The notes below the pieces were generated by a model that ran no database searches, was not told where the DNA came from, and saw nothing but the letters and a program-made list of their open reading frames with translations. A DNA stretch of 64,000 nucleotides from Brasenia schreberi. Lineage: Eukaryota; Streptophyta; Magnoliopsida; Nymphaeales; Cabombaceae. This document shows, piece after piece, positions 34,380 to 48,241 of this stretch; the first letter of the stretch is position 1; each line of letters begins with the position of its first letter. The DNA lies in the NCBI GenBank assembly GCA_036023115.1, contig JAYKKT010000064.1, positions 8,626,501 to 8,690,500 of the forward strand. Reading direction: 5' to 3'. The translations under genes were made by a program, and so were the position numbers.

Positions 34380-34750
34380 GAATCCCAACGTTCGTCCATA
34401 ACAAGAGGCGTTTATCGAACCGCCAAAACCAAACCAAATATCTGGTGGTTTGGTTTGGTTCTAGTTGGAAAAAATTCTAGCAGTTTGATTCACGGTTCTA
34501 GTATTGGAACTAAATCATGAGAACCGAACCCCATCCAACCATTATATATAGAGAGAGATTCACGGTTTATATGTATCTAAGGTTATAAAATTTATATATA
34601 ATCTTTGGAACCATGGTTCACAACCGAACCAAACTGAACTTGGCAGTTCGGTTTGATTTGGTTCTGGTCATAGCTCGGTTCTCAAAACTAAATTCGAGGT
34701 TGAGACTAGAATTGAACCAAACTAAACCGTGAATGACCCTAGCCATAACC
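34380..34750. repeat. GGTTCGGTTTGG-rich decayed inverted-repeat element
   Basis: Both ends are dense in AACCAAACC/GGTTTGGTT and CGAACC/GGTTCGG motifs in opposite orientation, able to fold on itself. Comparable motif density occurs at 18470-18720. No terminal duplication could be fixed. Confidence 0.45.
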
Positions 34751-36329
34751 TTTGAAAAACATTTAGGGTTAAAATGACAGCATTTGGATTGTGGTTATTG
34801 CTAGAATGTTAAATACCGACTTTTAACTTTATCTGTTAACATACTTCAACTACTAAATGCTGAATTCTTTTGGAGCTTAATGTCACTGAATGTTGAAATT
34901 CGATCATATCTACTTGTAGAAAATTTTAACCTCGAAATTTAAGCCTCTTTCGACTCTACCGTCTCTTGCGATATAGCTCTTTTCCTAAAACCCTTGTCCT
35001 GAAAGTAAAGCTTAGATCTTTGATGATTCTTGGAAATTAAATCCTAATGCTTTTGATTAGTCAACCTTACATCACAATACTAGTATCTCCCATTCACGAA
35101 AGGTTGTCTATATTGTTGATAAAGTCTACAGGCAGCAATAATAAGAATCACGACCATTTTGATTTAACATGCGAAATCTATGTTGTACATGGACCGAAAC
35201 ACTATGCAATAGGTCCTCATCCACACATTAAAATAAGCTCAGTTTGTCATGAACTATTGAATCAGAAAATAAGCTTGCCAAAAAGATTCAACCATGAAAG
35301 GGTCGACCTAAATTAAATCACCTTGACCCATCTTTCTATTGGTGTAGACTTCTTCGAGACTGCTTAACTACTTGAGACATTGACACTTGAGGAGATTGAA
35401 TTCTACACACTGAAAATTAGATTAGAGAAAGCATTGTTTTTTTGAGCTGTGTTGAATGTTAACTTTGAAGTTTATTAGCCACGATCAATAACAAATTACA
35501 GTATGCAATGGGCACCGATAAACACTTTCAAAACACTCTTGATTTGCCTCGTAGAAAAAATAACTTAGTTATAGACAAAACTAACAAACTTCAGGTTACA
35601 AGTCGTGTTAGTGTTAAATAAGACTTATAAAAGGTTCTTCAAAGCTAAGCAAGCAAAGACACTTGATTGGAGAAGGATTAGTATTGCTAGGATGCCTTTG
35701 TTGAAATGCCACGCGTCTATATATAGGCCTCAACTTACATGGTTCATGTGGAATGACATGACCTTTGCGAGCTATATCCAATGTGAAGGGTTATAATTCA
35801 GCTATTTATGTGACTGTAAAACCATCTCACTTCATGGTAAATTACCACATAGATGGGAATCAATTGGGCGTATTGTTAAAGCTCATGGTTGTTAGTCATG
35901 CATCATGGCATCGAAGTGTTTGCAACGTGAAGATGCCAACCATTTATGAACTCACGCCATCTCATGAGTCATCATTCACTGTGAAGTTACATGGCCATTA
36001 AGGCCATGCCAAGGCAACTGTACACTATCAAGATACATTTTCATTAAAGCCTTCGAAAGCCACTGAGACCACTCAAGTTCAGGTTGGGCATGTAAAGAGG
36101 CATGGCATTTGAATATCATTGATTGTGAACCAAAACATGGTTATAAAGTTCATTCAAATCATCCATTCGTGCTCATTGATGTAAGCATTTGATGGGTCAT
36201 GGTTCACACCCACAACCATTTGTACTCATTCTAAGAATTATATCACTTACTTGAAGTCGAACACTGCGCTCTCTTCATGTGAACTTGGCTACTTCTCTTG
36301 GATAGAGATGATCACTATGATGGCTTTGG
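34751..36329. other. Intergenic spacer, nothing recognised
   Basis: Only short unrelated open frames were seen here. A copia 3' LTR probably begins near its right edge. Confidence 0.4.
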
Positions 36330-36738
36330 GTGACCTCTACAAAGATCCGAGGTAGCTTTCTTCCTCTCTCTTGGCATGGAGCAACAATAACAGCAACAAC
36401 AACCTGCTTCCTTCTTCCGAGCAGCGGAATCACACTAACAAGTAAGGGTGTCTGGTTTCCACACAGTCGATTTTCCAGAAAGGTTTTTTTCTGTTTTTCA
36501 CAGTTTGTTTCTTTCCTGTGCGTTGCTTTGTATTTATATAGCAGCGTCGGCTCCTTCTCTCCCAGGTTTTTTGGCTAACCTTTCTGTTTGGAGCCTCATC
36601 CAGTCGATTATGGTACTAATCCGTAATCGACTAACTATTATGGATCAACACCATAACTTCCACCATGAGTAATGATTGGATGGCCAATCCAGTCATTCCT
36701 GTGATAAGGTTGCCGAGAATGACCACCTTTACGTTACA
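36330..36738 (-). repeat. Copia-5 3' LTR (right border firm, left border approximate)
   Basis: In minus orientation the element's polypurine tract (CTAAGTGGAAGA, 36739-36750) is followed by TGTAACGTAAAGG, the start of a copia LTR. The LTR runs left; a TATATAAATAC motif near 36530-36540 (minus strand) fits its promoter. The outer CA end could not be fixed. Confidence 0.55.
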
Positions 36739-38115
36739 TCTTCCACTTAGCCATTCGAGGCAAGTGAACTGACATACTGGTTTTCCACTTACTTTTACGA
36801 GGTTTTTCTAGTAATGTCATTTCATGATTGCTATTGCAATCATCACCTGTTTGTAGTTTTTTACATACACAATAATCATAAATATCTCAAACTCATGTTT
36901 ATAACATGTTTTGAGAAAAGAGCTATTGCAATCATCACCCATTGTGTGGTTTTTTACCTACACAATAATCAAATATATCTCAAACCCATGTTTGTAACAT
37001 GTTTTGAGAAAAGATCCTCTGTTATGCCTTTAGTTAAGGGGTCTGCCAACATATCATGAGTTGGCATGTATGAGATGGATATTTTCTTTATCATAACCAT
37101 GTCATGAATATAATGATATTTCACCATTATATGCTTGTTTTTGGAGTTTTCAACTCCACTCTTGATTAGAGTAATTGCTGCATTACTGTCACAGTAAATG
37201 ACAATTGGCTCGTCGGCTATTTTCAGTTTCAAATCTCGTATGAAGCGGCTTATCTAGATGACACTCATTGCAGCCATACAACAAGTCACATACTCAACTT
37301 CTTTAGTATGCAATACTATACAATCCTATTTCTTACATGCCCAAGAAACAACTCCACCTCCAAATAAGAATATTTGTCTCAAGGTTGATTTGTTGTCATC
37401 TTTACTCCTAACAAAGTCAACATCTGAGTATCCTACCACTTTTAGTTGATTTGCTTGAAAACATAATTTCAAGTCTTTTGTTACTTTGAGATATCTTAAA
37501 ATCCTTTTTACAGCTATCCAATATTGTCATCTAGGATTACTTTGATATCTACTCACAATACCAACAACAAAACTAATATCAGGTTTTGTACACAAAATAA
37601 CATACTTAAAACTACCCACAACTTGTGCATAAGGAACGTTGGGCTTATCATCTCCTTCACAGGGATAATCAACCGTACTCAATTTGACCCCTTTTGCAAT
37701 GGGTGTAATAGCAGACTTGCACTCACCCATTTTGAACTTCTTGAGGATATAGTCAATATCTCTCTCCTCGCTTAGGCATAAGAGTTTAGATTCTCTATTT
37801 TAAAAAATCTTTATATACAAGATATAGGATGCTTTCCCCATATCCTTCATTTCGAACCTTGAGTTTAACCATGACTTGGTTTTAACAATTATCTCATTGT
37901 CATTCCCAGTCAATAATATATCATCTATATATAATGATAAGATGACAAAGTTGCTCCCACTGTTGCAGACATATACATAGTGATCAAGCTCGTTAGCCAA
38001 AAACCCAAGCTCAATAATGACATTTTGAAAAGTCAAATACCATTGGCGAGCTGCATTCTTTTTTTCTCTCCATAGTGCTTTACAAACATGCCCCATCTTA
38101 GTATACATTGTGTGG
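36608..38115 (-). pseudogene. Copia-5 RT-RNase H, copy 1 of a 1508-bp tandem duplication
   Basis: From right to left it encodes the end of copia RT (QWYLTFQNVIIELGF, LYIDDILLTGND, SRFEMKDMGKASY), a linker (PYAQVVGSFKYVILCTKPDIS) and RNase H (YCDSNAAITLIKS, GVENSKNKHIMVKYHYIHDM, DMLADPLTKGI). The last 131 bp are LTR. RT is in several frames with stops. Inside it, an imperfect 100-bp direct repeat at 36828-36970 duplicates the segment with GATGATTGCAATAGC (minus strand). Confidence 0.85.
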
Positions 38116-39623
38116 TTATGGTACTAATCCGTAATCGACTAACTATTATGGATCAACACCATAACTTCCACCATGAGTAATGATTGGATGGCCAATCCAG
38201 TCATTCCTGTGATAAGGTTGCCGAGAATGACCACCTTTACGTTACATCTTCCACTTAGCCATTCGAGGCAAGTGAACTGACATACTGGTTTTCCACTTAC
38301 TTTTACGAGGTTTTTCTAGTAATGTCATTTCATGATTGCTATTGCAATCATCACCTGTTTGTAGTTTTTTACATACACAATAATCATAAATATCTCAAAC
38401 TCATGTTTATAACATGTTTTGAGAAAAGAGCTATTGCAATCATCACCCATTGTGTGGTTTTTTACCTACACAATAATCAAATATATCTCAAACCCATGTT
38501 TGTAACATGTTTTGAGAAAAGATCCTCTGTTATGCCTTTAGTTAAGGGGTCTGCCAACATATCATGAGTTGGCATGTATGAGATGGATATTTTCTTTATC
38601 ATAACCATGTCATGAATATAATGATATTTCACCATTATATGCTTGTTTTTGGAGTTTTCAACTCCACTCTTGATTAGAGTAATTGCTGCATTACTGTCAC
38701 AGTAAATGACAATTGGCTCGTCGGCTATTTTCAGTTTCAAATCTCGTATGAAGCGGCTTATCTAGATGACACTCATTGCAGCCATACAACAAGTCACATA
38801 CTCAACTTCTTTAGTATGCAATACTATACAATCCTATTTCTTACATGCCCAAGAAACAACTCCACCTCCAAATAAGAATATTTGTCTCAAGGTTGATTTG
38901 TTGTCATCTTTACTCCTAACAAAGTCAACATCTGAGTATCCTACCACTTTTAGTTGATTTGCTTGAAAACATAATTTCAAGTCTTTTGTTACTTTGAGAT
39001 ATCTTAAAATCCTTTTTACAGCTATCCAATATTGTCATCTAGGATTACTTTGATATCTACTCACAATACCAACAACAAAACTAATATCAGGTTTTGTACA
39101 CAAAATAACATACTTAAAACTACCCACAACTTGTGCATAAGGAACGTTGGGCTTATCATCTCCTTCACAGGGATAATCAACCGTACTCAATTTGACCCCT
39201 TTTGCAATGGGTGTAATAGCAGACTTGCACTCACCCATTTTGAACTTCTTGAGGATATAGTCAATATCTCTCTCCTCGCTTAGGCATAAGAGTTTAGATT
39301 CTCTATTTTAAAAAATCTTTATATACAAGATATAGGATGCTTTCCCCATATCCTTCATTTCGAACCTTGAGTTTAACCATGACTTGGTTTTAACAATTAT
39401 CTCATTGTCATTCCCAGTCAATAATATATCATCTATATATAATGATAAGATGACAAAGTTGCTCCCACTGTTGCAGACATATACATAGTGATCAAGCTCG
39501 TTAGCCAAAAACCCAAGTTCAATAATGACATTTTGAAAAGTCAAATACCATTGGCGAGCTGCATTCTTTTTTTCTCTCCATAGTGCTTTACAAACATGCC
39601 CCATCTTAGTATACATTGTGTGG
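38116..39623 (-). repeat. Copia-5 fragment, copy 2 of the tandem duplication
   Basis: It repeats 36608-38115 at an offset of exactly 1508 bp; every frame recurs with the same residues. One difference was seen (C at about 38013, T in the second copy). The junctions share TTA(T/G)GGTAC: copy 1 starts at TTATGGTAC, copy 2 likewise, and the sequence after copy 2 is TTAGGGTAC. That points to a short-homology duplication. Confidence 0.9.
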
Positions 39624-39626
39624 TTA

Positions 39627-40380
39627 GGGTACATCTTTCTGCTTTGTAAGATGCAGCCATGCCATGTTTCTTATTTATTTAACTTAGGATGCAATCAGGC
39701 CGTGTTTCTTGTTGAACATTGGGTGAATCTACATTGCATTTTTATTTATAACACATGGATATGTTATGCATGTGTATATATATAGTGGTATACATATATT
39801 ATATACATTATTTATGTAATACTATCTATCATTTGCTAGTGAAATAGATCAAAGAAGTGATGATGCACCTTACAAAGGCGACCAACTAGAAGGTTGTATT
39901 ATTATAGCATCATTAGGAAGGCACACTGTCTTTGTGTTGGAATATAGTAAACGATCACAATGACACAAAGATGATGGGTATGTGGAGTTGTTAGAGGTTG
40001 ATCATCCTAGGATCCAACCTTATTTTGAGATGGATTATGTAGAAGCATCTTCAGCCTATTATTGTAAAGCTAGTCCTTTAGAGTCATCATGATGTAGGTA
40101 CTCATGAGTACCTTGTAGAGAGTCAAGAAATTGTCTCTCCTTTGTCTTAGAGTTGCTTTCAAGTTTTGCAACTCACATTACATATATACAGTTTGATAGG
40201 AACAAATAATTCTAAATCTTTCTGTGATATTAACACTGTGTATTGTAAGTAAAAGATCCTTAAATAAGATGGTTACTAACAAACAAAATGGGCTATTAAA
40301 ATATGTCAAATGCCACATACAGTACAATGCTATAGTTGAGTGACCTTTTCCTAAAGTAGATGTGTTAGTGCTAAGCAATT
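39627..40380. other. Spacer, nothing recognised
   Basis: AT-rich sequence with a TATATATAT stretch near 39776-39800. No gene or element is supported. Confidence 0.4.
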
Positions 40381-41700
40381 GGAAAGATATTATACCAGTA
40401 TGCGGATTATTTGAGTAGGGAGACTTGTTGTTTCAGATGTTGAACCAACAATTGCTCAATATCTTATCGAGAAATGATAATGATGCTAATAGCTTCCATA
40501 TGTTGTAGGATGAGATGAGAGATGATAATGATACTAACAACTTTCATATGTTGCAGGATGAGATGGCTATCACTCTTTATGATATCTATGAGATTCTAAG
40601 CAAAGCTTTCAATAGGAAACTATCTTCTAGCTTTTACACGGGTAATAGAGGTGATAGATAAGACATATATTATGGCTAAACTCATGGAGATAGACTACAA
40701 TGAAGTAAAGTTACAGATGAAGTTTGGAGCTATCAAGTTTGATATGCTCTGGCAACATGTTCAAAGAAGGGGGAATACACTTGAGTATAAGGCATTACTT
40801 TTGTTGTATCATAAGAGATACACCAAATACCAAGATACGTTGATAGACATGATATCGGTTTCTATTGTGCAATTGTTGGCCAAAAACATCTAGAGGGTTG
40901 ATGATTGTGCCTAGGGTGTGACGACATTAGCCTATTTATACAAGCAGTTGGGAAAGGCTTCCTGCATAAAGACATAACTTAGTAGCTACAATACTCTATT
41001 TTAAGTAATATTATGTTTTTCTCAATGTAACAATAATAATTCATAATTAATTGATGATGATTACTTTTTATGTTATAGGTATTGATTTACATGTACTCTT
41101 TGGCCTTCAGGGTGAGGCAATGACTAGGGTGAGTTGACGAGGAGCCTCGTGCAATAAGGTGGATGGACAATATCACTCACTGGGATCGTCTTGCTACGTA
41201 TCATAGGTAGTTTAACTCCATAGGGGCTCATTAGATATGTGTTTATTAATGTATATTTAATTGTGATTTAATGTAACAATAAATGTTATTACAATAATGT
41301 GTATATTATATGTCTTTTTGCATAGATCACATGACAGTCTTATTGTTAGAGAAAGTATACAAATGATGCTTATCATTTGTCTTAGTTTCATGATTGTATT
41401 TTGTGTTTGGACATCATTAATTCATATATGCGAGATCGAGTTGCTCATCAATTCGGGCATCAACAACATATGTTGACTCACTCAAGTCCACATAAGCATA
41501 TAGGCATGTGAAGCCACATGCCTATAAGATGAAGTACCATCCACAAGATGTTCTTTGGTGGTCACACAACTCACATACTCTTATACCACAACACTTTGGC
41601 ATTGTACCCACACAAGTGTAATGATTCATGCATAGGTTGATGGTTTTTACTTAGAAAGTCGATACATCGATATAGGCACCTTCAACCTATGTTATTTAAT
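40381..41700 (+). pseudogene. Plant mobile domain (PMD)-like pseudogene
   Basis: Broken frames give DEMAITLYDIYEILS near 40560, then FGAIKFDMLWQHVQRRG, and further right AYLYKQLGKAS. This is the order of motifs in the aminotransferase-like plant mobile domain found in MAIL-type proteins and in several transposons. Near 40500 a 60-bp direct repeat (GATGATAATGAT.CTAA.A) duplicates the stretch before the motif. Stops are frequent, so it is dead. A transposon origin is likelier than a host gene, but no terminal repeats were found. Confidence 0.5.
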
Positions 41701-42037
41701 CACCCTTCAACATCAAGGATGATAGTAGTATTTAATTGTTTCTCTTTCATGTTGTAGTTTATAGGTTATTGAAGTTTAAACTTTTATCTCATGTTTGTTG
41801 TTGTACTTTATTGCGGAAGCTCTGTGGACAATGAGACTTGTGATTATGATACTAAGACAATAACTATGCCCATTGTTGTTAAGGTGTGATGTGATAGACC
41901 TCCTTAATGATTGACTACATGCCCAATAATGATGAAGATTAGATGTGTGTGTCATTAAGACTTTTCTCATTGTATGTGGATGTAAATATATATGTAATTA
42001 AGCAACTAATTTAATTTACTTTTTATATACTACATCT

Positions 42038-42041
<4 letters not shown>

Positions 42042-42130
<89 letters not shown>
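42042..42130. repeat. (TC)n-(TA)n compound microsatellite
   Basis: About 19 CT units are followed by about 25 TA units without interruption. It sits in AT-rich spacer. Confidence 0.95.
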
Positions 42131-42131
<1 letters not shown>

Positions 42132-45100
42132 TATGACATGAGAGTGCAAATTTATGCACTAACGTAAACTAAGAAGAACAAAATAAAACTTGATTTCAGG
42201 TGACAAAAACAATGTTGAACCTCTCACATGAAAAGTCATGCTCGATAAGTACAAATTTGTTCTCACCATCGCTTGTCCTAGACGGAGATTCACTGTTATA
42301 CTCATTTAGGATACTTATGTTGTGTTATATGTCATGACATTTTAGTTATAGTCATTGATACTTGTCGAAAAAGAGATGCATCGGGGCTATGACTTTTCGT
42401 TGGAAGAAACATTACATAATCATGATATCTCATTGGAGGAGACATAGCCATGCTTCATCTATTAGTTTTCGATGTTTGTTCTATCTTATTAGAAGAGCAA
42501 TAAATACATGTACCATCAAAATAAGGTATTGAGACAAATGAACAAAATAATTTTATAACTAAAACAAATGAATAATTTATAATTTAACTCATGAATATTT
42601 CTGCATTATACAACTAACTAATCATCATCAATACTATATACATTATCATCACATGTTTCTCTACATTGTAGGTATGTTGCAAAATAACTATGGAAAGGTA
42701 AACCTCAATTAGCAATGCTTTTATGTTTATATTGTTGTCAAGATGGAAAGATAAGGGCCACATGGATCTATTTATCTTATAAAAAAATTTGCATGACAAA
42801 GTAACTCATACCAAACTCTATATAATAATTTAATAGATAGCAAGTTAACAGACAATATCCTTACCATCAACAAATATCATCTAAAATCATCACAACACAT
42901 GTACCAAACATTTTGCATAGGTAGTTGGCCATTATCTGCCATTAATAGAAGGTTCATTGTCAATCCAATCATAGAGAGTTGTACTAATACAATATTTCAT
43001 GCAATAGTTATGATCCAACATATGTCTAACATCGATGTCCATGCTTAGAGGAATATTAACCATTCTCTCAATATGCAATGTGAAAGATAACAATGTCAAC
43101 ATCTCCCTCCTCTATAAAAGGTGTGAAGTATATATCTTGACAACATATGACTCTACTAAAACATAATGTACAAGCCTTAGGCAACCATGACTGTCCCTCT
43201 CTTGAAGACTCCTCGATGGCTGAGCGACCATAATTACCATATAAAAGAACATTTGCCCATTTATCAATATATGAGATCACAAATTAAGGTATATGTGTCT
43301 TATTCACCTACCCAAAATCTAGTCTTCTGGTAGTCCTTTTTCTACAAGAAGATACAATAAGCAGAGCAACGGAGTCCTTAGCAATATCGGATAAAGGGTC
43401 AAAACTACTTTAAGAGAAAAAACTTCGTCTTAGAGATACTCACATCCTTAACCACACCTACAACCACAAAATATTACATTATGTTCTTTAGATACTAGAG
43501 TCTCCCTCCTAACTTTTCTTGAGCAATGCTCCTCTCTACATACTCTCATGAAGACAATTCCTTCTTAGTAAATCAATTAAATGGCTTTATGTTAAGGCAA
43601 CAAGGGAGTGAATACTCCAAAGTAGCGTGAAAAGAATTCAAATGCTCATAGAACAAGTCAATCAACTTACTTTGTTTTTTATTTGGACGAGGCAATAACT
43701 CTTGGACAACTTTGTGCATCTTAGCTACCTTTCTCTCGTTCATTATCTTCGAAGTCAAGTGTGTATGGTGTTTTGACCTCTATGCCAAGCTTCTTCTAAA
43801 AATAATTAATTGCTTAAAAAGTTGTATCAGCTTACAACTATTGAAAACATCGTTTATTTTGTGAGCACACAACCCATACGACCTCTAGTACTCAGACATG
43901 TTGTTGGATCAATACCTACTATTTCGATATGATTCACCTTTTAACAATTAAATTACATACATGTCTTGAGACTCTTCTCTCCATATTCATGATCATCAGT
44001 TATATATAATCAAGGTAATGCATTTTTATAGTTTAAGATTCCTCAAATGATTTCTCTAGCTCTGCAATCTACAACTCAATCAATGAATATAGTTTGGTCA
44101 ATATCGTATCGAACTGTCCAGTAAAACTGTCGAGGATCCCTTTTAACCTTGAATATGAACTCTCGACCCTAACACATTATAAGCATTAAAAGATTAAAAC
44201 GGAATTCATAATATATGCGCTTATAAGCAAAGTCAAATACCTTTTAGTTATATGAGTGTTGAAATGCATAATCTTATTTGTCCACACTGACGCTATCTTC
44301 TTTTTATATGAGTCAAATCATGATTCCTTAACATAAGAAAGCACAACTTATATTTTTCTACTTTATAGCTGTCACAAACAATGCCTCCATGTACAAGCTC
44401 TCATCTACTGATACAACAACCTTCCTCCAACTCCCACTAAAATGTGGTAGCCGTTTCTTTTTTCTTGTCAATTGAATAATAAATCTTCGATATCCTTGGC
44501 AATATAACGTCTACATAAGAAATGTGTTGACTTTGAAAATATAATTACAATTGTGTTTATAAATGGCATATCATGATTACTGCAAATTATATCTGAGAAA
44601 TTGCTTGAGATATACAACTCGCAGATGCACGTGAAGACTCATACAAGGTTATCCTCTTTCTTTGCGATCATGAAAGCAAACACCATAGGAAATTTTTTAT
44701 TAGTTGATATAAATTTCATAACATCAAGAAAATACTTCTTATACCTACAAATGAAACAATGAAACTCTTATTAGTTAATATAAGTATCAAAATATAAAAC
44801 ACAAAAAACTTATATACGTTTGTCTTATATATGCAGTCAAACTTTATCACCTTTGGGAGTACACATAATAACAAAAACCAATGAACAATGTGAAACACAA
44901 GGTTGTTAACAATGTTTATATCTAGTATCCTCCGATGCCAAGTATGGCATTAATGACTATTGCAGAATAATTCGACCACTCATTTCTTCTTTCCTGATTT
45001 TCATCCTTACATAATGAATGTGCTTTGGCATGCTAACATTTCAAATAATCAAGATGTTTCAACTAGAATAAAATATGCTTAGTCTTATAATGACTCTTGC

Positions 45101-46410
45101 TCATTTTTGTTGTCATACTGTATGAAACATCACTCAATATGGTTGCAAATCCATGCACTTCCAAATGCAATCCTAGAGGATAGTTATACATGACATTAAC
45201 TATATTCAACCTCCATAAACTATCGGCTGTATTCTCCATTGTAAGTAAAATTGGCATATCATCTTTTTTAGTATTAGTACAACTTTCAAATCTATATTTT
45301 TGTTACTTTTATATTTGTCACTTCTTTCATAAAAAGTCATACCTTGCTTCTTATATATTTGCTTTCCAACGAATAATAATAATAGTGTTGTGCTTCATTG
45401 CAATATCTCTTATCCACTAAACCAGTCATGTCGACTACAAAACACTTCACCCGCCATAAATATAGACAAATCAAACGACCTCGTAGTCATACAGACAAAT
45501 GAATCCATTATACTCTCAATCAACAAACAGTGTATCATCAACCAACCACCTAACAAATAGATCATTTGGTCTATTACAATCAATCTCAGTGTTATCATTT
45601 ATCATAGACCTAAAGTATATACCATAATGTATACTTCACCATTCATCATATATCAAGGATCTACTAAACCATAATAAACAATTTCACTTGATTAATTTAG
45701 CATTCTATAATAGACATTAAAAGATAAATTAACAAACTAAGTATAAGAAGAATGATAAATAATAATAATAACATATATCCTATATATAATATCTGAAAGG
45801 GCATGTTAGAAGCTTTTCCATTTTAGAAAGTGACACACTTTGTACAATTCATCTTAAAGGGAGACAAGCCTAAGATGTGACATTCTCTTGATGGAGAACA
45901 CGTCAACGAGTGCGTCGCTCTGCTAATGAAAATGTGTTTTGATCGTGTCACTCTTCAATATCAAATTCGTCTCTTGCATATCTCTTTTCCGACCACCAGT
46001 TTCCTTAATCTGAATCACTCGTTGCAAATCTGTCTCAAATCCTTTATTTTTTTCAATGAAATAAGCTACATTTAAGCGAGGGATCAAGATAAGAGATCAA
46101 AATAGATTAAGAGAGAACAACGTAACTTTTAGATGAGGTGAGGTGAAAAGATAAAACAACTCGATCCTTTTGGATAGATTATTGTCAACCATTGTGGTGC
46201 TATAGAGAAATTGGGGTAACTTTGATATTATCAAATAAATGCAGTGGTAATTAAGGTATATTGAAAATGGGTGTGTGTATAGTAAAACATGGTATATGTT
46301 TAGCAATTTATTTACCAATATTACATAAAGGAATTTGTTTCACTCTAGCAAATTTGTTTTAATGACAACGTAAGACAATAATATGATTTATTTGATAGGA
46401 TTACTATTTT
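42131..46410. other. AT-rich spacer with possible decayed transposon coding
   Basis: Short minus-strand frames at 43068-43280 and 43573-43758 have a coding-like look but match nothing I can name with confidence. They could be the rest of a transposon that carried the plant mobile domain to the left. No other feature is supported. Confidence 0.35.
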
Positions 46411-47271
46411 TATACTCTTTTTACAATCCACCACCTTTTTTCAAAATATTGAAATTACTCATCAATCTCTCCCACCTTCTCTCTCTTCTCCCACCAAATT
46501 TGAGCATCCTCTTCTCTTTACTCTTGCGATTGATATTTCATTTATTTTTATTGTAATATCTTCCTTTGTAGTCGGACAACACATACTCTTACAAACTTCA
46601 CACAAAAAATATGAACAAAGAAGAGAAAAGGAAATAAGAATGAAGAATAAGAAAAATAAATCAATAACAAAAAAAGAAGAGAAGAAGAACCATAAGAATT
46701 AAGAAAAAAAACCCAAGAAACATACAAATATATTTTTACGAACATCACGCAAAAAAGGAAGAGACATGACTTCTTAAGTCTCTCAAGTAGGAAAAAAAAC
46801 CCAAGAAACATACAAACATGCTTTCCTCATTTATGCTTTTTATCTCTCGTCAGGGAGACACGACTGTTTCACGTATTGAGTGAGGAACTTAATGTCATTT
46901 TTTAGTTTTGATTTCGATTGAAAACGAAATCAATACATTAAATAAAAGGCAAAAAATACATGAAATCAACAACATACCTCTTAAAATCATTGAAACCCTC
47001 CTTAAATAGTCTCCCTTCTCTATTTTTCTCTTCTCCTTTTTTCGGTCGTATTCGAAGCACTATGAGATGGTAGATGGTTCAATATCATGCATTGAATCGA
47101 GTTTTAAGACATGGATTGTTGGAGAAATAGTCTGAGATGATCGACTGTAAGGTAAAACCTTGCAGAGAAAGAGTTTCAAATTGTAAAAAGTCATCAAGGT
47201 CATTTTCAATTTTAGTAGAAGCAAAATCATAATCATGGTAAAAAAGGTATATAGATAATAAAAAGGGTATG
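46411..47271. repeat. TIR-like repeat, copy 1 (about 860 bp, degenerate)
   Basis: The left end (TACTCTTTTTACAATCCACC) and the reverse-complemented right end (ATACCCTTTTTATTATCTAT) are similar. Internal stretches run parallel to copy 2 at 47428-48241: TTGATATTTCATTT, GTTTTGATTTCGAT, TTGTTGGAGAAATAG, TCATTTTCAATTTTAG. Divergence is high. Confidence 0.6.
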
Positions 47272-47427
47272 TGCATATCAATTTTGAAAAATAAGAGTCA
47301 TTTCTCGCCCTGACACCATACAAACACAAACATTTTAGAGTAGCATGTCTTTGATTGGAGGAAATGACATGCTTTTATTGAGTAAAATACATTATCAACA
47401 AAATACGAAAAAGCGGACTACTATTCA

Positions 47428-48241
47428 GACACCTTTCTTATTGTCCACACAATCCTTTTTCAAAAATATCAAAATTACCCCTCGTCACTTTCTCTCTCCT
47501 CTCACACTCCATTCTAACAAGGGTCTCTCGCTAAATCTCTTTGTTATCAATATTTCATTTGTCTTGTGTTAGTTCCTTCTTCACAGTTGAACAACATATA
47601 TTTTTATTAATCTTTTCAAAGAAAAAGAAAAGAAAAAAGAATAAAAAATAAGAAAAATGAAATACAAAACTAAATCAATAATAATAATAAGAAGAACAAT
47701 AAGAATAGAAACTAAGAACAAAAGAAGAATAAAAAATCAAGAAATCTAAAAAAGTAAGAAAATAAAGAACGACACCAAGTTCTCGACTAGAGACGTGGTA
47801 CAATATGTCTCTCTTTGATGAGAGACATGTACCTCAGTCGTGTCTCCCACCAACAAAGAGATCTCTGCTCTCGTCAAAAAGGATGCTTCCGTGTCATGTC
47901 TTGAGTCAAAAACTTTTTAATTTTGATTTCGATCTAAAATAAAATCAATACATCAAATAAAAAATATATCAACTCAATAATATATATGTCTCAAAACCAC
48001 TCAAACCCTCCTCGACTCCCTTCTCTATCTTTTTTTCCTTTTTCTTATCAAATTACTATGATACGGTGGAGTTTCGACTCGGTGGATTGCTGGAGAAATG
48101 GTGTGCCAGTAACGACAGTAACGAGAACCCGGAGATAGAGTTCCGCATGGTCGACAGGTATCGAGATAATTTTCAATTTTTAACTCGGAGCAAAATCGAA
48201 ATAAAGGGGGTGTGGTCCGTGTGGACAGTAAAAAGGGTATG
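47428..48241. repeat. TIR-like repeat, copy 2 (about 814 bp)
   Basis: The left end is GACACCTTTCTTATTGTCCACAC. The right end, reverse-complemented, is CATACCCTTTTTACTGTCCACAC. This gives an inverted repeat of about 23-28 bp with a shared GTCCACAC core. It is better preserved than copy 1 and ends only about 150 bp before the ARP7 start codon. No transposase is visible; the superfamily is not clear. Confidence 0.6.

Noticed and set aside
36828..36970. CRISPR-like direct repeats
   Set aside because: Only two imperfect long units are present, within a copia fragment; there are no regular spacers and no Cas genes.
36608..39623. Reading the two 1508-bp copies as the two LTRs of one element
   Set aside because: Each copy contains RT and RNase H coding and only 131 bp of LTR, so they are a tandem duplication of an element fragment.
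46548..47329. Hydrophobic minus-strand frames of 60-90 codons
   Set aside because: They are translations of A-rich repeat sequence (Phe/Leu/Tyr-rich) in the TIR-like copies and have no membrane-protein pattern beyond composition.
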